64,000 bases of DNA from Agarophyton chilense (Eukaryota; Rhodophyta; Florideophyceae; Gracilariales; Gracilariaceae), in assembly GCA_030374765.1 (NCBI GenBank), contig JARGXX010000121.1, positions 372,001 to 436,000 on the forward strand, read 5' to 3'. The notes under the pieces are model-generated. The model was not told the origin of the DNA, did no database searches, and saw only the letters and a program-made list of their open reading frames with translations. Below are positions 9,707-20,813 of this stretch, in pieces; the first letter of the stretch is position 1, and each line of letters starts with the position of its first letter. The position numbers were made by a program, and so were the translations under genes.

Positions 9707-11986
9707 TTACTCCTCCTCTTCAGACTGTTCCAACCATTCCAAGAAGTCAGACATAGTTTTCAGAACTGAACCATCCTCTGTTCCCATTTCCACTCGTGTC
9801 CGTTCGTCCGCTGCGCATTGCAGAATTCCAGCATCCTCCAAAAACCGCTTTTGAAACATAGCTTTAAACATGTACATCGACAAAGTTTCGTTCTTGCCAA
9901 TCCACCGCGCCATATGTGTCGCAGTCTGCCTGCTATGCTCAGTCCTTGCAGATGTGAAAGATTTAATCAAGGTCTTGAAATTCTCTAGTCCGTTGACAGC
10001 ACGCCCATAAAGCCTTGCAATGCCTTCATCTGGCTTCTCCACTGCCTCGGCAGTACCAATTGCAATAGCACCCAGAGAGGCGGCAAAGGAACTATGATAC
10101 GCAAACTTCAAAGAATTCATTTCCAATGCAGTGTTATCTACAGTGATGTCTTCTTCAAATGCGCGGTTAATCGTTTCAGTGACCTCCTCAACAAAAGTGC
10201 CCATTCTGATGCCATCATCATTATCCCCCGCGTCATCATGAAGATCAACAGTGTGCAAGCCAGTCAAAATTTGCTCAATGTTGCCATTCGCATCTTTCTC
10301 ATTGTCTTCCAAGACTCTTCCTGCCCCATCAATGAATTCATCCTCGTCGTCGTCATCCTCCTCCAGCTCCTCTCGATCATCGATTTCGTAATTGGGAGTT
10401 CTTTGATACTCAATGAAAGACGGATCCAAAGAAACCACATAAGAATACTCAACGAGTCGCCCGCTGCAAAAGCTACTCACGTCACTTCCATTCCATTCTT
10501 GACTCAAGTCAACCATTTGTTTGAGTTCGTCGTCAAGAGCTTCGTGTCCCCAACCTCACGATTTAACACATCGTCTGCGTCCTCATTTTCAACGACCACA
10601 TGCTTGTGGTCCTCCTCTTCATCTTCCTCTTCGGCGTGCTCGTCATCATCAGATTTTTGCAGTTCGTCTTCCTCCCTTTCCTGTTTGTACCCCTCCTCCT
10701 CTTCGTAGCCCTTTTCGTCGTTCCAAGCTGTTTCACGTTCGTTGTGCTCGTGCTCCGCCTCATGCGTGTCTTTTCTCGTAGTCTGGTCTTCGTCATGTGC
10801 GAAGAAAGAAAAGCGCTGTATAGAATCACAAACTGGTCCGATTCGCGGTCCGCTCTTGAAATAGCAGTTGTTAGGAATTATGGAATCCGTGAGCACAGAG
10901 CACTCGTTCTCAAGAATGCTTCGACGCACATACGAGGGACCAGAGACCTCGGAAATATCCATGATGATACTGCGTACGATGGTTACATCACTACCAATCT
11001 TGACATCATTGCCAATGACACTGTCAATAACGGTACTGCCCATATCAATGGTAACATTTTCGCCGACAGCGCTATTCTCCACAACGCAGGCAGTGTGAAA
11101 CTGATGATTTGCGCCCTACTTCGCTTGTTCATTGAACAGTTGTTGGTCACACGGTGTCATCCAGCCGTTCAACACATCAAGCGTGGTTTGCGCCAGAGAC
11201 ACCAGCGAAGTGATTTTTGACGCATACTCGCCCTGCGTAGAATCGGCAAGATGTGCTTGCATTCGGTTTCCAAAAAGCTCTGCCTCACCTCCATCCAGCT
11301 TATCCTTAATGTACGAGCGCACCTGATCGTAGTAAAAGTTCTCTCTAAACTCGAGCAAAAGCTCAGGCGAACAGATGTCAAGACCGCTATCCAACACATT
11401 ACACAAGCTTTGTTCCTGTGCACCGTTCTGCAGCTCGGTATTATGCTCCATAACATCAATGGATAGCGGTGATCTTTGATCGGTAGAATACTTGATCAAG
11501 GTACCCGTTCGTGCCTCAATAACAGCAATCAACCCTTTCCACGCAGTACCAGCGTCGCGACGAAGAACGGTGCTAATAAGCCAGTTATGATCTTCCTGAC
11601 GACGCTCCTTATGGTGCTCAACAAGCTTGGAAACATCAAGGTTGAAAATGGCTCCAGCCGTAATCAACACAAACTCATCCGTGGGACGAAGGTCATCGCG
11701 TCGGTCAATATCTCTTAAAGCATCACCCTCTCCATTCCACGAGTGCGATAAGAGCGTATACACGCTGAGTCTCCGTAACGGATCGACGTAGTGGTGTGTG
11801 ACAGCCTTGCAGGAGATGATGATAAGCTCATCAACTCCGGATCGCGCCAGTATGGCGAGTTGCCAAGTGGACATTGAGGAATTCAACAACTCCTTTCCAC
11901 CCGCCAAACTGGGCACCTCATTCAAATTGCAAGAATCAGCAAACACAATCGCCTTCAACGGCTCTTCAGCTTTATTCTTCTTCTAG
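9707..11986 (-). pseudogene. Translation initiation factor eIF2B epsilon subunit, apparently broken
   Basis: eIF2B is the guanine-nucleotide exchange factor for eIF2, and epsilon is its catalytic subunit. Order on the minus strand: a nucleotidyltransferase-like domain (LKAIVFADS, ELIIIS, FVLITAGAIFNLDV; 11958-11116); left-handed beta-helix hexapeptide repeats (VVENSAVGENVTIDMGSTV, SVIGNDVKIGSDVTI; 11082-10800); an acidic linker; and the W2/HEAT C-terminal catalytic domain (10516-9707) ending FLEWLEQSEEEE, the aromatic-acidic tail expected of epsilon. Lesions: no ATG in frame and an upstream TAG at about 11985, an in-frame TAG at 11116-11118, and a frameshift between about 10560 and 10504. No splice-like interruption of sensible size restores the frame. 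The domain order is complete, so either it decayed recently or the assembly has errors. Confidence 0.75.
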
Positions 11987-12094
11987 TCGACTTCATTTGT
12001 TTGTGCAGCTCGTCTTGTAGCCCTACTCCTGGGTTTCCTCTAATTTGAATTTGTACAACGCTCAACAACGCCCATCACACTTCCTTCCACAGTA

Positions 12095-12765
12095 TCATCT
12101 CACTCCAGATCTGAAACAATAACAACAACTGCAACCGCAATAACAACAAAAACAACAACATCTGCAACAAGCACAACAACAGCCAGGGGGTGCTCAATGA
12201 TGTAGATCATTATGTCTTAAGATGCCCGTCGAGAACTATGTCAAGAAGAATATGTTTGCCCCCTGTGCAAGAACGTCAAGGCCTAGCGGTAGACGAAATC
12301 ATCAAGAAGTGGCCAGAAAAAATACTGGTCTTCCTAGTGAGGGAACGTTTTTTTGACAAAGAACGCTCTGCACTACGTAGGAATTAGACAAGTGTGCCCG
12401 TAAATAGAGAGAGAGAGAGAGAACAACAGCCACAAAAACAACCGTATCGTCCACAACAACAATCGCAAAAACCGCCACATCCGCACACCTTCCCATCCCC
12501 CACCACAACTACTTCGCAGCCTCCACCCCGCTCCTGCCAGACATACGGCGAACACTGCCCACTGGCAACATCAACAACCACGACAACAGCCACGACAACA
12601 ACCGAATCGTCCTCAACAACAAACGCAACAACCCCCACATCAGCACACCGTCCCATCGTCCACTATAACTACAGCGCAGCATACACCCCCGCCCCTAGCA
12701 AATATCCCTCGACCAGTGCCCACCCGCATGCTCTAGCGAGCGACCTCCTTCGCAAGCACAAGTCG
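12095..12765 (+). pseudogene. Gln/Pro-rich coding remnant with CAA repeats; possible ubiquitin-protease scrap inside
   Basis: CAA/CAG-rich runs at about 12112-12188 and 12420-12650 read as poly-Gln/Pro in one frame, with two CAA-to-TAA type stops in the first run. The two halves of 12420-12650 (starts about 12420 and 12585) look like diverged direct repeats. Between the runs, 12245-12385 reads EEYVCPLCKNVKA in one frame and DEIIKKWPEKILVFLVRERF in another. This resembles the Cys-X2-Cys then (I)xxxPxxLxxxLxRF signature of ubiquitin-specific proteases with a frameshift between. That assignment is tentative. Confidence 0.3.
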
Positions 12766-13218
12766 CTGAAATACCCTTCTCAACTATCTGTCTTTGCGCA
12801 CCACCCCTTCCCGCTCATGCAAGACCACACCCTTCTCGACACCAAGCTTGCTAGTCAAACAGCCAACTCGACTGTTGGGAACAAAAATGCCCAAATGCGC
12901 GGTCACGCTAAGATTCATGCTGCTGAACCCTATCTTTCTAGCGAAACGTAACAACTGCCAATCGCGTCTGAAGCTTCGAAACAAACGCCGGACAGAAGCT
13001 CTGCCCTGCTGTCCCTAATGTTTCCCACGCCGAAGGACGAAACGGTGCTAATTTCGAATGCGCAATGCACCGATCTAATGCCGCTAACGTGGTACAACAT
13101 ACCATGGCTTGTAGTGCCGTTCATGACAGCACTAACGAGATAGAGCACAGATCATGGATCCGTCTCTAATTCCGAACCCTAGTAAAAACCCAAGCACTTA
13201 TCATCTCAATATATGCCG
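12766..13218. other. Non-coding stretch, nothing recognised
   Basis: No homology or structure noted apart from a weak open frame continuing from the Q/P-rich block to 12951 without recognisable motifs. Confidence 0.3.
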
Positions 13219-14113
13219 CTCATAAATGCTTCTTTCTCAAAGCTTCAATTAGCCCTAACATCTGCTGTCTCTTGGCACGTGCCAAGGCACGCTCTTCCTT
13301 TTCCATATCGAGCCTCCTTTCTTCAATGTTAGTTCTGCGGATGCTTTCTTCTTTCAAAGCCTAATTTCTATCGCGTTCTACTTGCGATATCTCCTATTCA
13401 ATTTCGAAACGTTTTTGTTCAAATATTTGACGCTCTTTCGCTTGTTCTGCAAGAACATCCGTCAGTTCGTCATTCAAATGTGAAGCTTCAGAACGTCGGG
13501 CGCGCTTTTTCCCACTTGATCTGGACAAATTCGGGTCTTCGTCACTACAAATATCCCTTTTTGTACGTTTCAATGCTTGATTTCGTATATTTTCTCCAGC
13601 AGAAATTAGTTTCTTCTCTTTTTTAGGAAGCTCTTTTTTCTGCATTCTTGAAACCTCGGCCTTTCTGTCAATTTTCAGAATAAGATCATCCAGAAAAACA
13701 TATTTTTCTCTGTACGTCTCCACAATATCCATTGCACACTCATTGTGTTTGACCTCCGCGCTTCGAGTTAAGACGACCCGTTTGAAACGGTCAACGAGAG
13801 TTTTGCGCGAAGGTCTATGCATGTAAAGAAGATTATGAGGCAAAAGTTTCAAGAAATTCGTTAAAAATTTGTCAAACAGAGTGTCAGTTTTACCTAACTC
13901 CGGGATATGTGCGTCTTCATCGCGCACCGCTCGGAGAAGGAAAAGATCGTACGAATCTGAAATCTAAAATCGGTTGAAAGCAAAATGAGATGATGATTTG
14001 TGAAGAGAGGTTTTGCCTTCTACGGTGCAGTTGTTCAAGTCAAGATCCAGGAAAGGTTCTACGCTGTCTTGCGCTGAATCCACAGAGTTTGGCGGTGGTT
14101 TAGAGGCATTCAT
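13219..14113 (-). pseudogene. SANT/Myb-like coiled-coil ORF with three in-frame TAG codons
   Basis: One uninterrupted phase from ATG 14113 to TGA 13219 with TAG stops at about 13962, 13392 and 13355. The central part (FLLRAVRDEDAHIP, RKTLVDRFKRVVLTRS, YREKYVFLDDLILKID) resembles a helical SANT/Myb-like DNA-binding fold followed by a basic stretch with SGKKRARRS. The C-terminus is a charged coiled coil (EERRLDMEKEERALARAKRQ). Such proteins are often encoded in multicopy, transposon-associated families; that link is inference. All three stops sit where a Gln (CAG) would fit, suggesting C-to-T decay. Confidence 0.4.
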
Positions 14114-14608
14114 GACGGCGAAACGCCGACTTGAGCTTGTGCGGAAGGCCTATGACATGCTAACGTCATACCACCAGCAACTCGTATGAAACGGTGTGGT
14201 ACAAAATTCTCGTACCATTCGTAGCCACGAAAGACAGTTGTGTGTCCTGTAACCTCTGTCTACGATAATTGTACGAGAATTGCTTTTGCGTCAAGTCTCT
14301 AATTTGGAAATCCGAAGTTTTATTCTTTCACATTGTAGAAATCCGATAAAGATGATAATTTTTTGAAAAGGTGATACAAAGTCTGTACAACTGCGAGGTC
14401 AAAACTCGAAGGGTAAACTGCTACCGCTTTCTCTTTCTAGCCCTTATCAGGATGTCATGAAGTGAGCGATTTTTAGGAAAAGAAGAGAGTTCCTCTAGTT
14501 TTATTGGAAGCGGACATTGAAAATATACCTAAGCTTCAATAGGGTTTCTTCTTTGTGGCTGAAACGAGAGACATAGTCTTTCGTTCGTCCCACACTGTGT
14601 TGAAGACT
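14114..14608. other. Intergenic stretch downstream of the kinase gene
   Basis: Sequence between the 3' end of the kinase gene (minus) and the start of the broken SANT-like ORF. No repeat or RNA gene recognised. It presumably contains the kinase 3' UTR. Confidence 0.35.
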
Positions 14609-17148
14609 TTACTGATGATCGGGCGTCTTTGCGTCGACGCGATAGCAAATGTCTTCCAGTTTTGCGGCCAGTTCCGAGAATTTTGGCCTGTCTCTGGGAT
14701 TATCGGCGAAGCACTGAACAATCATTTGCCGGATTTCGGGGATACACAGATCTGGTGGCGGAGTTTCGAGCCTTTCTCCGCGAGAACCGACTTTAAATAC
14801 GATTTGCATAGGGTGATCGTCTTTCCACGGCTTCTCGCACATCACCAGTTCCCACAGAATGACACCGAATGAATAAACATCGCTCTGCTCATCAAACGGA
14901 TCCTGACGTAGCATTTCTGGCGCCATCCATTCCGGAGTTCCTCCGGGACCGGTGCATACGTATGTATCCAAACGGAGACGACTTAATCCAAAATCAGTTA
15001 TCTTAACCTCCCGGACATTAGTCCCAAGCAGTATATTCGGCGACTTCAAATCGCGATGAATAACAACTGGATATTGGGAGTGGAGATATTTCATACCCTT
15101 CGCAATACCAAAGGCAATCCACATGGCCTTCAACAACGGGAACGGTCCCAAATTGTTACGACGTCTGCGATGAATTGATCGATATAAAGACCCGCCTGGC
15201 ATAAACTCCAAAATTATACCCAGTTTAGGTGCTGCAACTGAAGCTGCAAGGAAAGCTACTATGTTCGGGTGGTGTAATTTTGACATTAGTTTCATTTCAA
15301 CCATGAACTCTGCCATCACGGCTTGAGGATCATCATCCTCTATCTTTTGGAGAGTCTTCACAGCTACCATAGTGTTCTCCCATTTGCACTTGTATACTTC
15401 CCCAAATCCCCCAGCACCGATGCGAGGCCCAAAGACGATCTTTGAAAAGTCAGTAGACCACTGTGCGCACCATGGCTCGTCAAAGAACATAGGAGATACT
15501 TCTGAGCCATTATCTTGAATATCGGAGAGCATGTCTTCACCTTCATCGAATAGACCGGCACCAGTATCCTCGTTGTGTTGTTTAGCCATAAGTAGCTTGT
15601 CCCCCAGATTCATTTTTTGAAGTTCCCCATCGTTTTCAGTGTGTGCTCCAAAGCCGTCTTCTTCGCGATTTCCATCTCCTAGTTCCTTCAAATTTTCAAG
15701 CGCAGAGAGGATTTCATCTAAAAGCATGCAGGCTGAATTGAATGAAGACTCACGGCAGTCGACACCTTCAGTCGCGACTAATCGTCTCGCAAGTGGGGTC
15801 AGGTCGCAACTCCTCCAGAACAAAGGGATAATGAAATTTCCTTGAGAATCGAAGTCTCTACAATAGGCGAGAGAGAATGCTTCCGTACATTCCACTGAGT
15901 GGAAGTAGTCGTCTGAAAGTAGAGAGAGGAATATACGAGATTGGCTTATAGCTTCAGTTGTCTGCAGGTTCACCACACCTCTCTGGCGCACAGAAACTTC
16001 TCTGGGCTCTGCATCGTACAGACGAATGGTATGATTCTTGCTCCGAAGATACTCCATCATTTCCGTGGCAGCTTCTTTATCTCCTTCCGCGTATGAAAAA
16101 AATACGTCGTAGTTGATGTTCTGCTGGATCTGAAACTCTTTGGTGTGGGTGAATTTCATCTTCACCTTTTCGAATGTGTCTATGTCTTTGGATATGTCCG
16201 TCTCCGGAAGAAGAATTTTCACTTCTCGCACTGGTAATCCCATCTGTAACCAAGAATATGCCACTTCGACGGCAGCTTTCACGAAATGTTTGCGAAGACT
16301 TGGAGAAAGGAGGGCTCCTGATAGAGGAATGAGCACAGACTGAATTTGAACGTCACCACCTATGACGGTGGTGAGACATTTCATGATGTCAAGTACAATA
16401 TTGTCGTCCCTAGTCAATTCTTCCCCAGGATCTTCATAAACAAGGAGTCGTTTAAATTCAAGGCCCTTTGCACGAGGTTTCGGAAGCGGCCGTGACAGCC
16501 AACAGTGATAGTGTCGACGGTAAGACGGCTGAGGCTTAGTTTCCTTCTCCAGATCGGCGAGAGAGTATCCAGCACGATTGAGAGCTGCCAATGCCGAGTC
16601 CTGATTTGCCTTGTATTGGCCACGTTTTCGGAGATACACGATCAAAAGGTCAGTCTCATCTTCAGGTGCCAGCCCCTCCACAGATCCTTGGAGCAGTTCA
16701 ATACGACCGGTATAGTCCTTCCTGTTAACATTTATATAGTTCATCTGCCTCAGACCCAGCTTAGCTGGTCTGCCGTATCTTCCAATAGAGCGTGAACCAG
16801 ATTCGTTTTCATTTTCTTGGTTAGGCATTCCCCCCACATCGACAGACGAAGGAAGACGAGAATCTTCTCCAGGATTCGGAGAACGAGAACTACCTGGCAG
16901 CTGTCCTTCTGCTCCGTTTCCACTGACATTCTGTCTGCCGGGAGGAACGGCCTGTCTAGATAATCGATGAGTAGTGGTTCTCCTTTGACGACCTGTCAGG
17001 AGATTCTGATCGGTTTCATCTGGGTTCGAGTTCCGGGCACCCTTTCTCCTCGCGACTGCAAAACACTCCCGTTAGTTTTCAAATCCAGATCGAAGCGGAA
17101 ACGAGTTTATGAAAGCTTACCTTTCATCAAAGAAGACTGATTTCCCAT
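14609..17148 (-). CDS. Macro-like / TIR / TKL-type protein kinase, N-myristoylation motif, one intron
   Basis: Exon 1 is 17148-17121 (ATG then GNQSSLMK). An intron of 65 nt (17120-17056, GTAAG...GCAG on the minus strand) follows. Exon 2 is 17055-14609. The joined frame gives 824 residues. Met-Gly-Asn-Gln-Ser-Ser fits N-myristoylation, implying membrane attachment. After a disordered stretch, residues about 210-295 look like the C-terminal half of a macro-like domain (SVLIPLSG, REVKILLPE). Residues about 322-455 are a TIR domain (YDVFFSYAEGD, SRIFLSLLSDDYF, IIPLFW). Residues about 547-815 are a TKL/Raf-like kinase: GAGGFGEVY loop, VAVK lysine, HRDLKSPNILL, DFGLSR, GGTPEWMAPE, DVYSFGVILWELV. 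All kinase catalytic motifs are present. At the TIR site where NADases carry a Glu three residues after Cys, the order is CTEA, so NADase activity is doubtful. The likely role is receptor-proximal signalling; substrate unknown. Confidence 0.9.
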
Positions 17149-18278
17149 AGCTTGATTGCGTATTTGATTGCTTTCACAGTTGGGAGAATCTGGTTTGTGA
17201 CTATTTCACTTCAAGGTTTGAAGAAAAAGAGAGATGTAGAGATATCCACGACAATCTGGTCGCTCCACAATACGATTTCGCCTATTGGGGCTCCACAGCA
17301 TATGATGCACCGCAAATCGTGAGAAGGGCGATCGCTCCGATCGCGTTCACTTTTATCGTCAAACGATTACCCACATTCCAGCCGCAAGCGGTGAACTGTC
17401 GGCAGTCATGATGGCTTACTGTCTGTTCCAGTTCGACGCTGGATGCTTTTCGGATACTTTGAACACATTTTTTCCGTTTCAGACTACATCCGACGGCTCC
17501 TCGGGGCACGGCGCTCGTCACGGGGCTAAAATTCGTGCAGTGCACTGACATGACGGAATAAAGTTTTCAGCAACGTTCAAGTTTCTGGGAAGTGGAAGAA
17601 CGCCAACGAAACAGCATTGTATGTGAATAGAATAGAAAGAAAGCCAAGCATTCCGCTCATGAAGAAATGCTCAACAGAGAGGATAAGTGTAAGCGGTTCG
17701 ATTCTCTTTCACGAAGGACAAGAGCGTTACGCGGTCATACATATCTCTATTTCAATTGTCGTTAGTTGAGGTTTCATCTTTCAAGCCACCAACAAGGCTC
17801 GGGAATTCATGCTCCTGGTCTCGTCGCATAATAATACTTGAGGATAAGTTCCCTCACGTGATTTACGAAGGTAGTCTCAAAATTCGAAATCCCAAATGCG
17901 CCAGTCCTACGAATAAACAATCCAATTGAACGAAGCATGCAATCACCTAGTTCAACAAGCTCCACATGCATCCGGCTGCATCGTGAATGTGCTATACTTG
18001 TTTTCAATCGTTTACTCTTCGTGCACTGAAAGCTTTATTATCACACTGCTCACAGGCAATTTGCCCCTGGTATATTACTGGGGCTGGGGGTACCGCGTCA
18101 AAAGTTTTCAATGAAACTGGGCCAGCTTGTCCCATTCGTGTAATTATATAAAAGAGCCAATCCGCATCAGAAAAGACAAATTTTTTAATTATTTATTTTG
18201 AATTCGGCTACCATAGACGGCGAAATTCCAATACGGCAGTGCAAAGACTTCGATCCCTTCTGAACGATGTTGATTATA
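17149..18278. other. Intergenic/promoter region upstream of the kinase gene
   Basis: No coding sequence recognised. A minus ORF at 17282-17551 has no motifs and ends before the kinase start, so it is likely 5' leader or chance. The region should hold the kinase promoter, but no specific elements are claimed. No clear mariner inverted repeat was found here. Confidence 0.4.
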
Positions 18279-18826
18279 TTAGTAGTCTATCTTACTGCCT
18301 TTACTCTCCAGCACCTTGGAACAACGTTTGCGCATACTTTGCGCTAGTTTGTAACACTCTTGGGTCGCAATAATAGCCCATTTTTCTAACACACAACTTT
18401 TCAGCTCTTCCAAATTCTCAAACTGCCGTCCATTGGCGTAAACGCGTCTAGCAAGTATGCCTCATACGTTCTCAATTGGATTCAAGTCAGAACTCCGAGC
18501 AGGCCAGTCAATAACTACACCATTTTTTCTTCAAACCACTTTTTGCTACGTTTCGCTGAGTATATAGCAGCATTGTCTTGATGAAATGTCCAAGACTATA
18601 GATATTTTTCGCAAAAAAGGTATCAGGACGTTTTCAAGCGTCTCAGTGTACTTGTTCACATTTTGGTTACCAACAATAATTGCCAAAGCGCTCGTCCCAA
18701 TCTCTAAAATGCACCCCATACAATTACGCCACCACCTTCTTTCTGGAATTTTGATATGATCTTTTCATCGCGTTGTAGATCATGCGAGTAGAACTCAAAC
18801 CCATCTGGGCCGTCCAAGTTGCAATT
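18279..18826 (-). pseudogene. Tc1/mariner transposase relic (C-terminal half)
   Basis: Minus-strand reading gives classic Tc1/mariner catalytic-core motifs: LDGPDGFEFYSHDL, GGGVIVWGAF, FHQDNAAIYSAK, DWPARSSDLNPIEN, and a C-terminus LAQSMRKRCSKVLESKG. The last Asp and Glu are about 34 residues apart (DD34E type). Stops and a frameshift (near 18510-18530) break it. The N-terminal half is missing, cut at 18826/18827 where a family B LTR begins. Confidence 0.8.
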
Positions 18827-19098
18827 TCTCGTACAATCATCTCTGGGGTATGCTGGTGTCTTGTGTCGGGAGCGTAGTGAAGCTCAACCGTAGGGAGCGT
18901 GTTGACGCTCAACCTCAGAAGGTAGAAGTAGTAAACCTCGATCGTAACAGGGCATCGTGAAAACCCGGGAGTGCAAACGGCGGGACAACTAGCCTATAAC
19001 GTGTAGGTGACCGATATTCGGCGTCAACGCGCGGGAAAGCCTATGTGGTAGTTGAGAAACAATAAACCAAAAGGTATAGTCGTGACCCTAGTGATGCC
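18827..19098 (-). repeat. LTR, family B, left part (split by the family A insertion)
   Basis: Begins TCTCGTACAATC (consensus TGTCGTACAATC) and aligns with the first 272 bp of the other B LTRs. It stops at ATGCC (19094-19098) and resumes at 31304. Together with 31304-31665 it makes a normal-length B LTR. It serves as the 3' LTR of the B element whose antisense ORF lies at 31686-33140. Confidence 0.85.
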
Positions 19099-20761
19099 TG
19101 TAGGACAATGCCCCCTAGGGAGAAAACCTACGAAGACGTTCGGATCTTCCTCTCACGAGGTAACCGGCGCGGTAGAGCCCTCCCAGGGATCGGCTCGCAA
19201 TGCCGGGTGTAAGCCGGAGCCGAACCGTCGCAACGGGCGCAGGGAGGCCGAAAGAAGCCGAGAATATCCGCCAAAGCGGTGCTTGCGTATCCTCTGAGGA
19301 GGCAAAACCCACGAAAGTGGCGAGAACGACAGGTGTCAGTGCGAGCCACAAGAGCGGGAATTGCCCAATGAAGGGGAGGAAAAGGGAAGGAAAATGGGAA
19401 CGGAGGCAAGAGGGCGAGGTTGACCACGAGTCGCAAGAGAAGACTCGGGAATAGCCGGAACTGCCGGGTGTAGCAAACCGTATACACGGGCGGAACCACG
19501 TAGTGGGAATAGATACCCAACACACGAAGGCTGCTTGAACGTCCAAGTGGGTTAGGAAGCCGTGCACCATGGGAAATCCCTCCGTAAGGAGTTTTATATC
19601 CGCGCAGGCGGTTCGACCCAGAGCCAAGATCTGGAAGACCAAGATCACCGTTTTTGGAGATACTTTACTGGACCGGCGGCCGCGAGGCCGGCGGCCTAAG
19701 TACTGTAGTCACCGTAGAATAGAATAAATGAAGTCTATCCTAAATAGCTAAATGTCCGTCTAACAAAGGGGCCAATCTGGCGGCCACGTGTCGCACGGGC
19801 CCTGCGGCCACGTGTATGGCACCCGGTCCCGCCGGTGCATCACCGGCGTTCCGGCCATCGCCGTGTGAAGTGCAACTCTCGTGAGGGCCGTTTTCCAGGA
19901 CTTGGTTGTTTTTCCGCCTCGGGCGATACTTGTGAGATCTATGAGTAATACCGCTACTAGCGGGCTGGCGTAGCCAGGTATATACGCGTTGTACGCGAAG
20001 TGCACTGGCGGCCGTGCGCCGTGGCCCCGATTCGGGTGTGACTTACCCACGTGTACCACGGGTGGCCCAGGACAGGTTGGCACAGCATAGCTGGATATTT
20101 CTCTATTTATTTAGCTTTATTACACTAGGTTAGGGAGATCTCTACAGTATTCTACACTATATAGTGCCAGGGCGATCTCGCCCCGACACTCAGTAAACCT
20201 CCCCAACCAGGGTTCTTGGCTCTAAGTCTTTTTCCGCTTTCGCGAGTCTTCCACACTCTACGGAGGTGAAGCCGCGTTACTAACGGTAGACTTATCCACC
20301 ATGCGTCAACAGGAGACTCACCGCTGTTAGCGTGTATATCTTTCATACCACTGCCGTGTTCTCGCCCCAGTATTGGGTTTGATACATATTTCTTTTGGCT
20401 CTCGTGGCCCATGCCCCCGATCGCCCCCACTGGGTGGTCCCCCCTTTTATCACTTGCCCACTCCCGTGGAATACAGCTCATAGCTGGTCTGCTCCCTTCT
20501 AGCATCCCGCACTCTCCCCGCTTGGCGTGCCGGTGAACCTCGGCCTTACACCCCGACTTAGTCGTGTTCACTCCGGAGAGGCTCCATCGCCGTGCTACCC
20601 TCCTTGGAGGAAGACTCGGACATCTTCGTGTGTTTCCGCCGCCCTTGGCGTTGCACTACACCGTGAAAACGGATTACTCTTACTCATAACGAGGTTGCAC
20701 GCCGGAGGCTCCGGAAAAAGCTTAAGTCCCCAAAAACCTCCCTGGAAGACGTTGCTCTTCA
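19099..20761 (-). repeat. LTR, family A, 3' LTR (long version)
   Basis: Same ends and near-identical outer sequence as the LTR at 30436-31298, but it carries about 795 bp more (about 19866-20660). The shared short sequence CCGTG lies at both edges of the extra block, as expected for a deletion in the other LTR. The extra block has an A/T-rich core (about 20095-20165). Confidence 0.88.
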
Positions 20762-20780
20762 TATCCCCCCCCCCCCCTTA
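20762..20780 (-). promoter_or_regulatory. Polypurine tract of family A element
   Basis: A run of 13 C on + (20765-20777) reads as a G-run next to the 3' LTR on the element strand, the classic position of the plus-strand primer. It lies between the LTR and the antisense ATG at 20814. Confidence 0.75.
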
Positions 20781-20813
20781 AGACAGGGCGAACACCTCGA
20801 AGAGGAAGTCGGC

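Noticed and set aside
10504..10560. Very short GT-AG intron (17 nt, GTGAGTAGCTTTTGCAG near 10465) to explain the eIF2B-epsilon frameshift
   Set aside because: The upstream frame already hits TGA before that point, and introns of this size are unlikely; the kinase gene shows a normal 65-nt intron.
10504..11220. Plus-strand ORFs rich in Leu/Val/Phe (10600-11220, 10094-10708) that look like membrane proteins
   Set aside because: They are antisense to the acidic, Glu/Asp-coding linker of eIF2B-epsilon, which automatically yields hydrophobic codons.
7722..14113. UAG as a reassigned sense codon
   Set aside because: The long intact genes do not need recoding, and neighbouring broken genes also have TAA, TGA and frameshifts; decay is simpler.
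19115..19648. Open frames inside family A LTRs, repeated at 30389-30964
   Set aside because: They recur because the LTR recurs; composition-driven, and outside the gag, pol and antisense reading frames.
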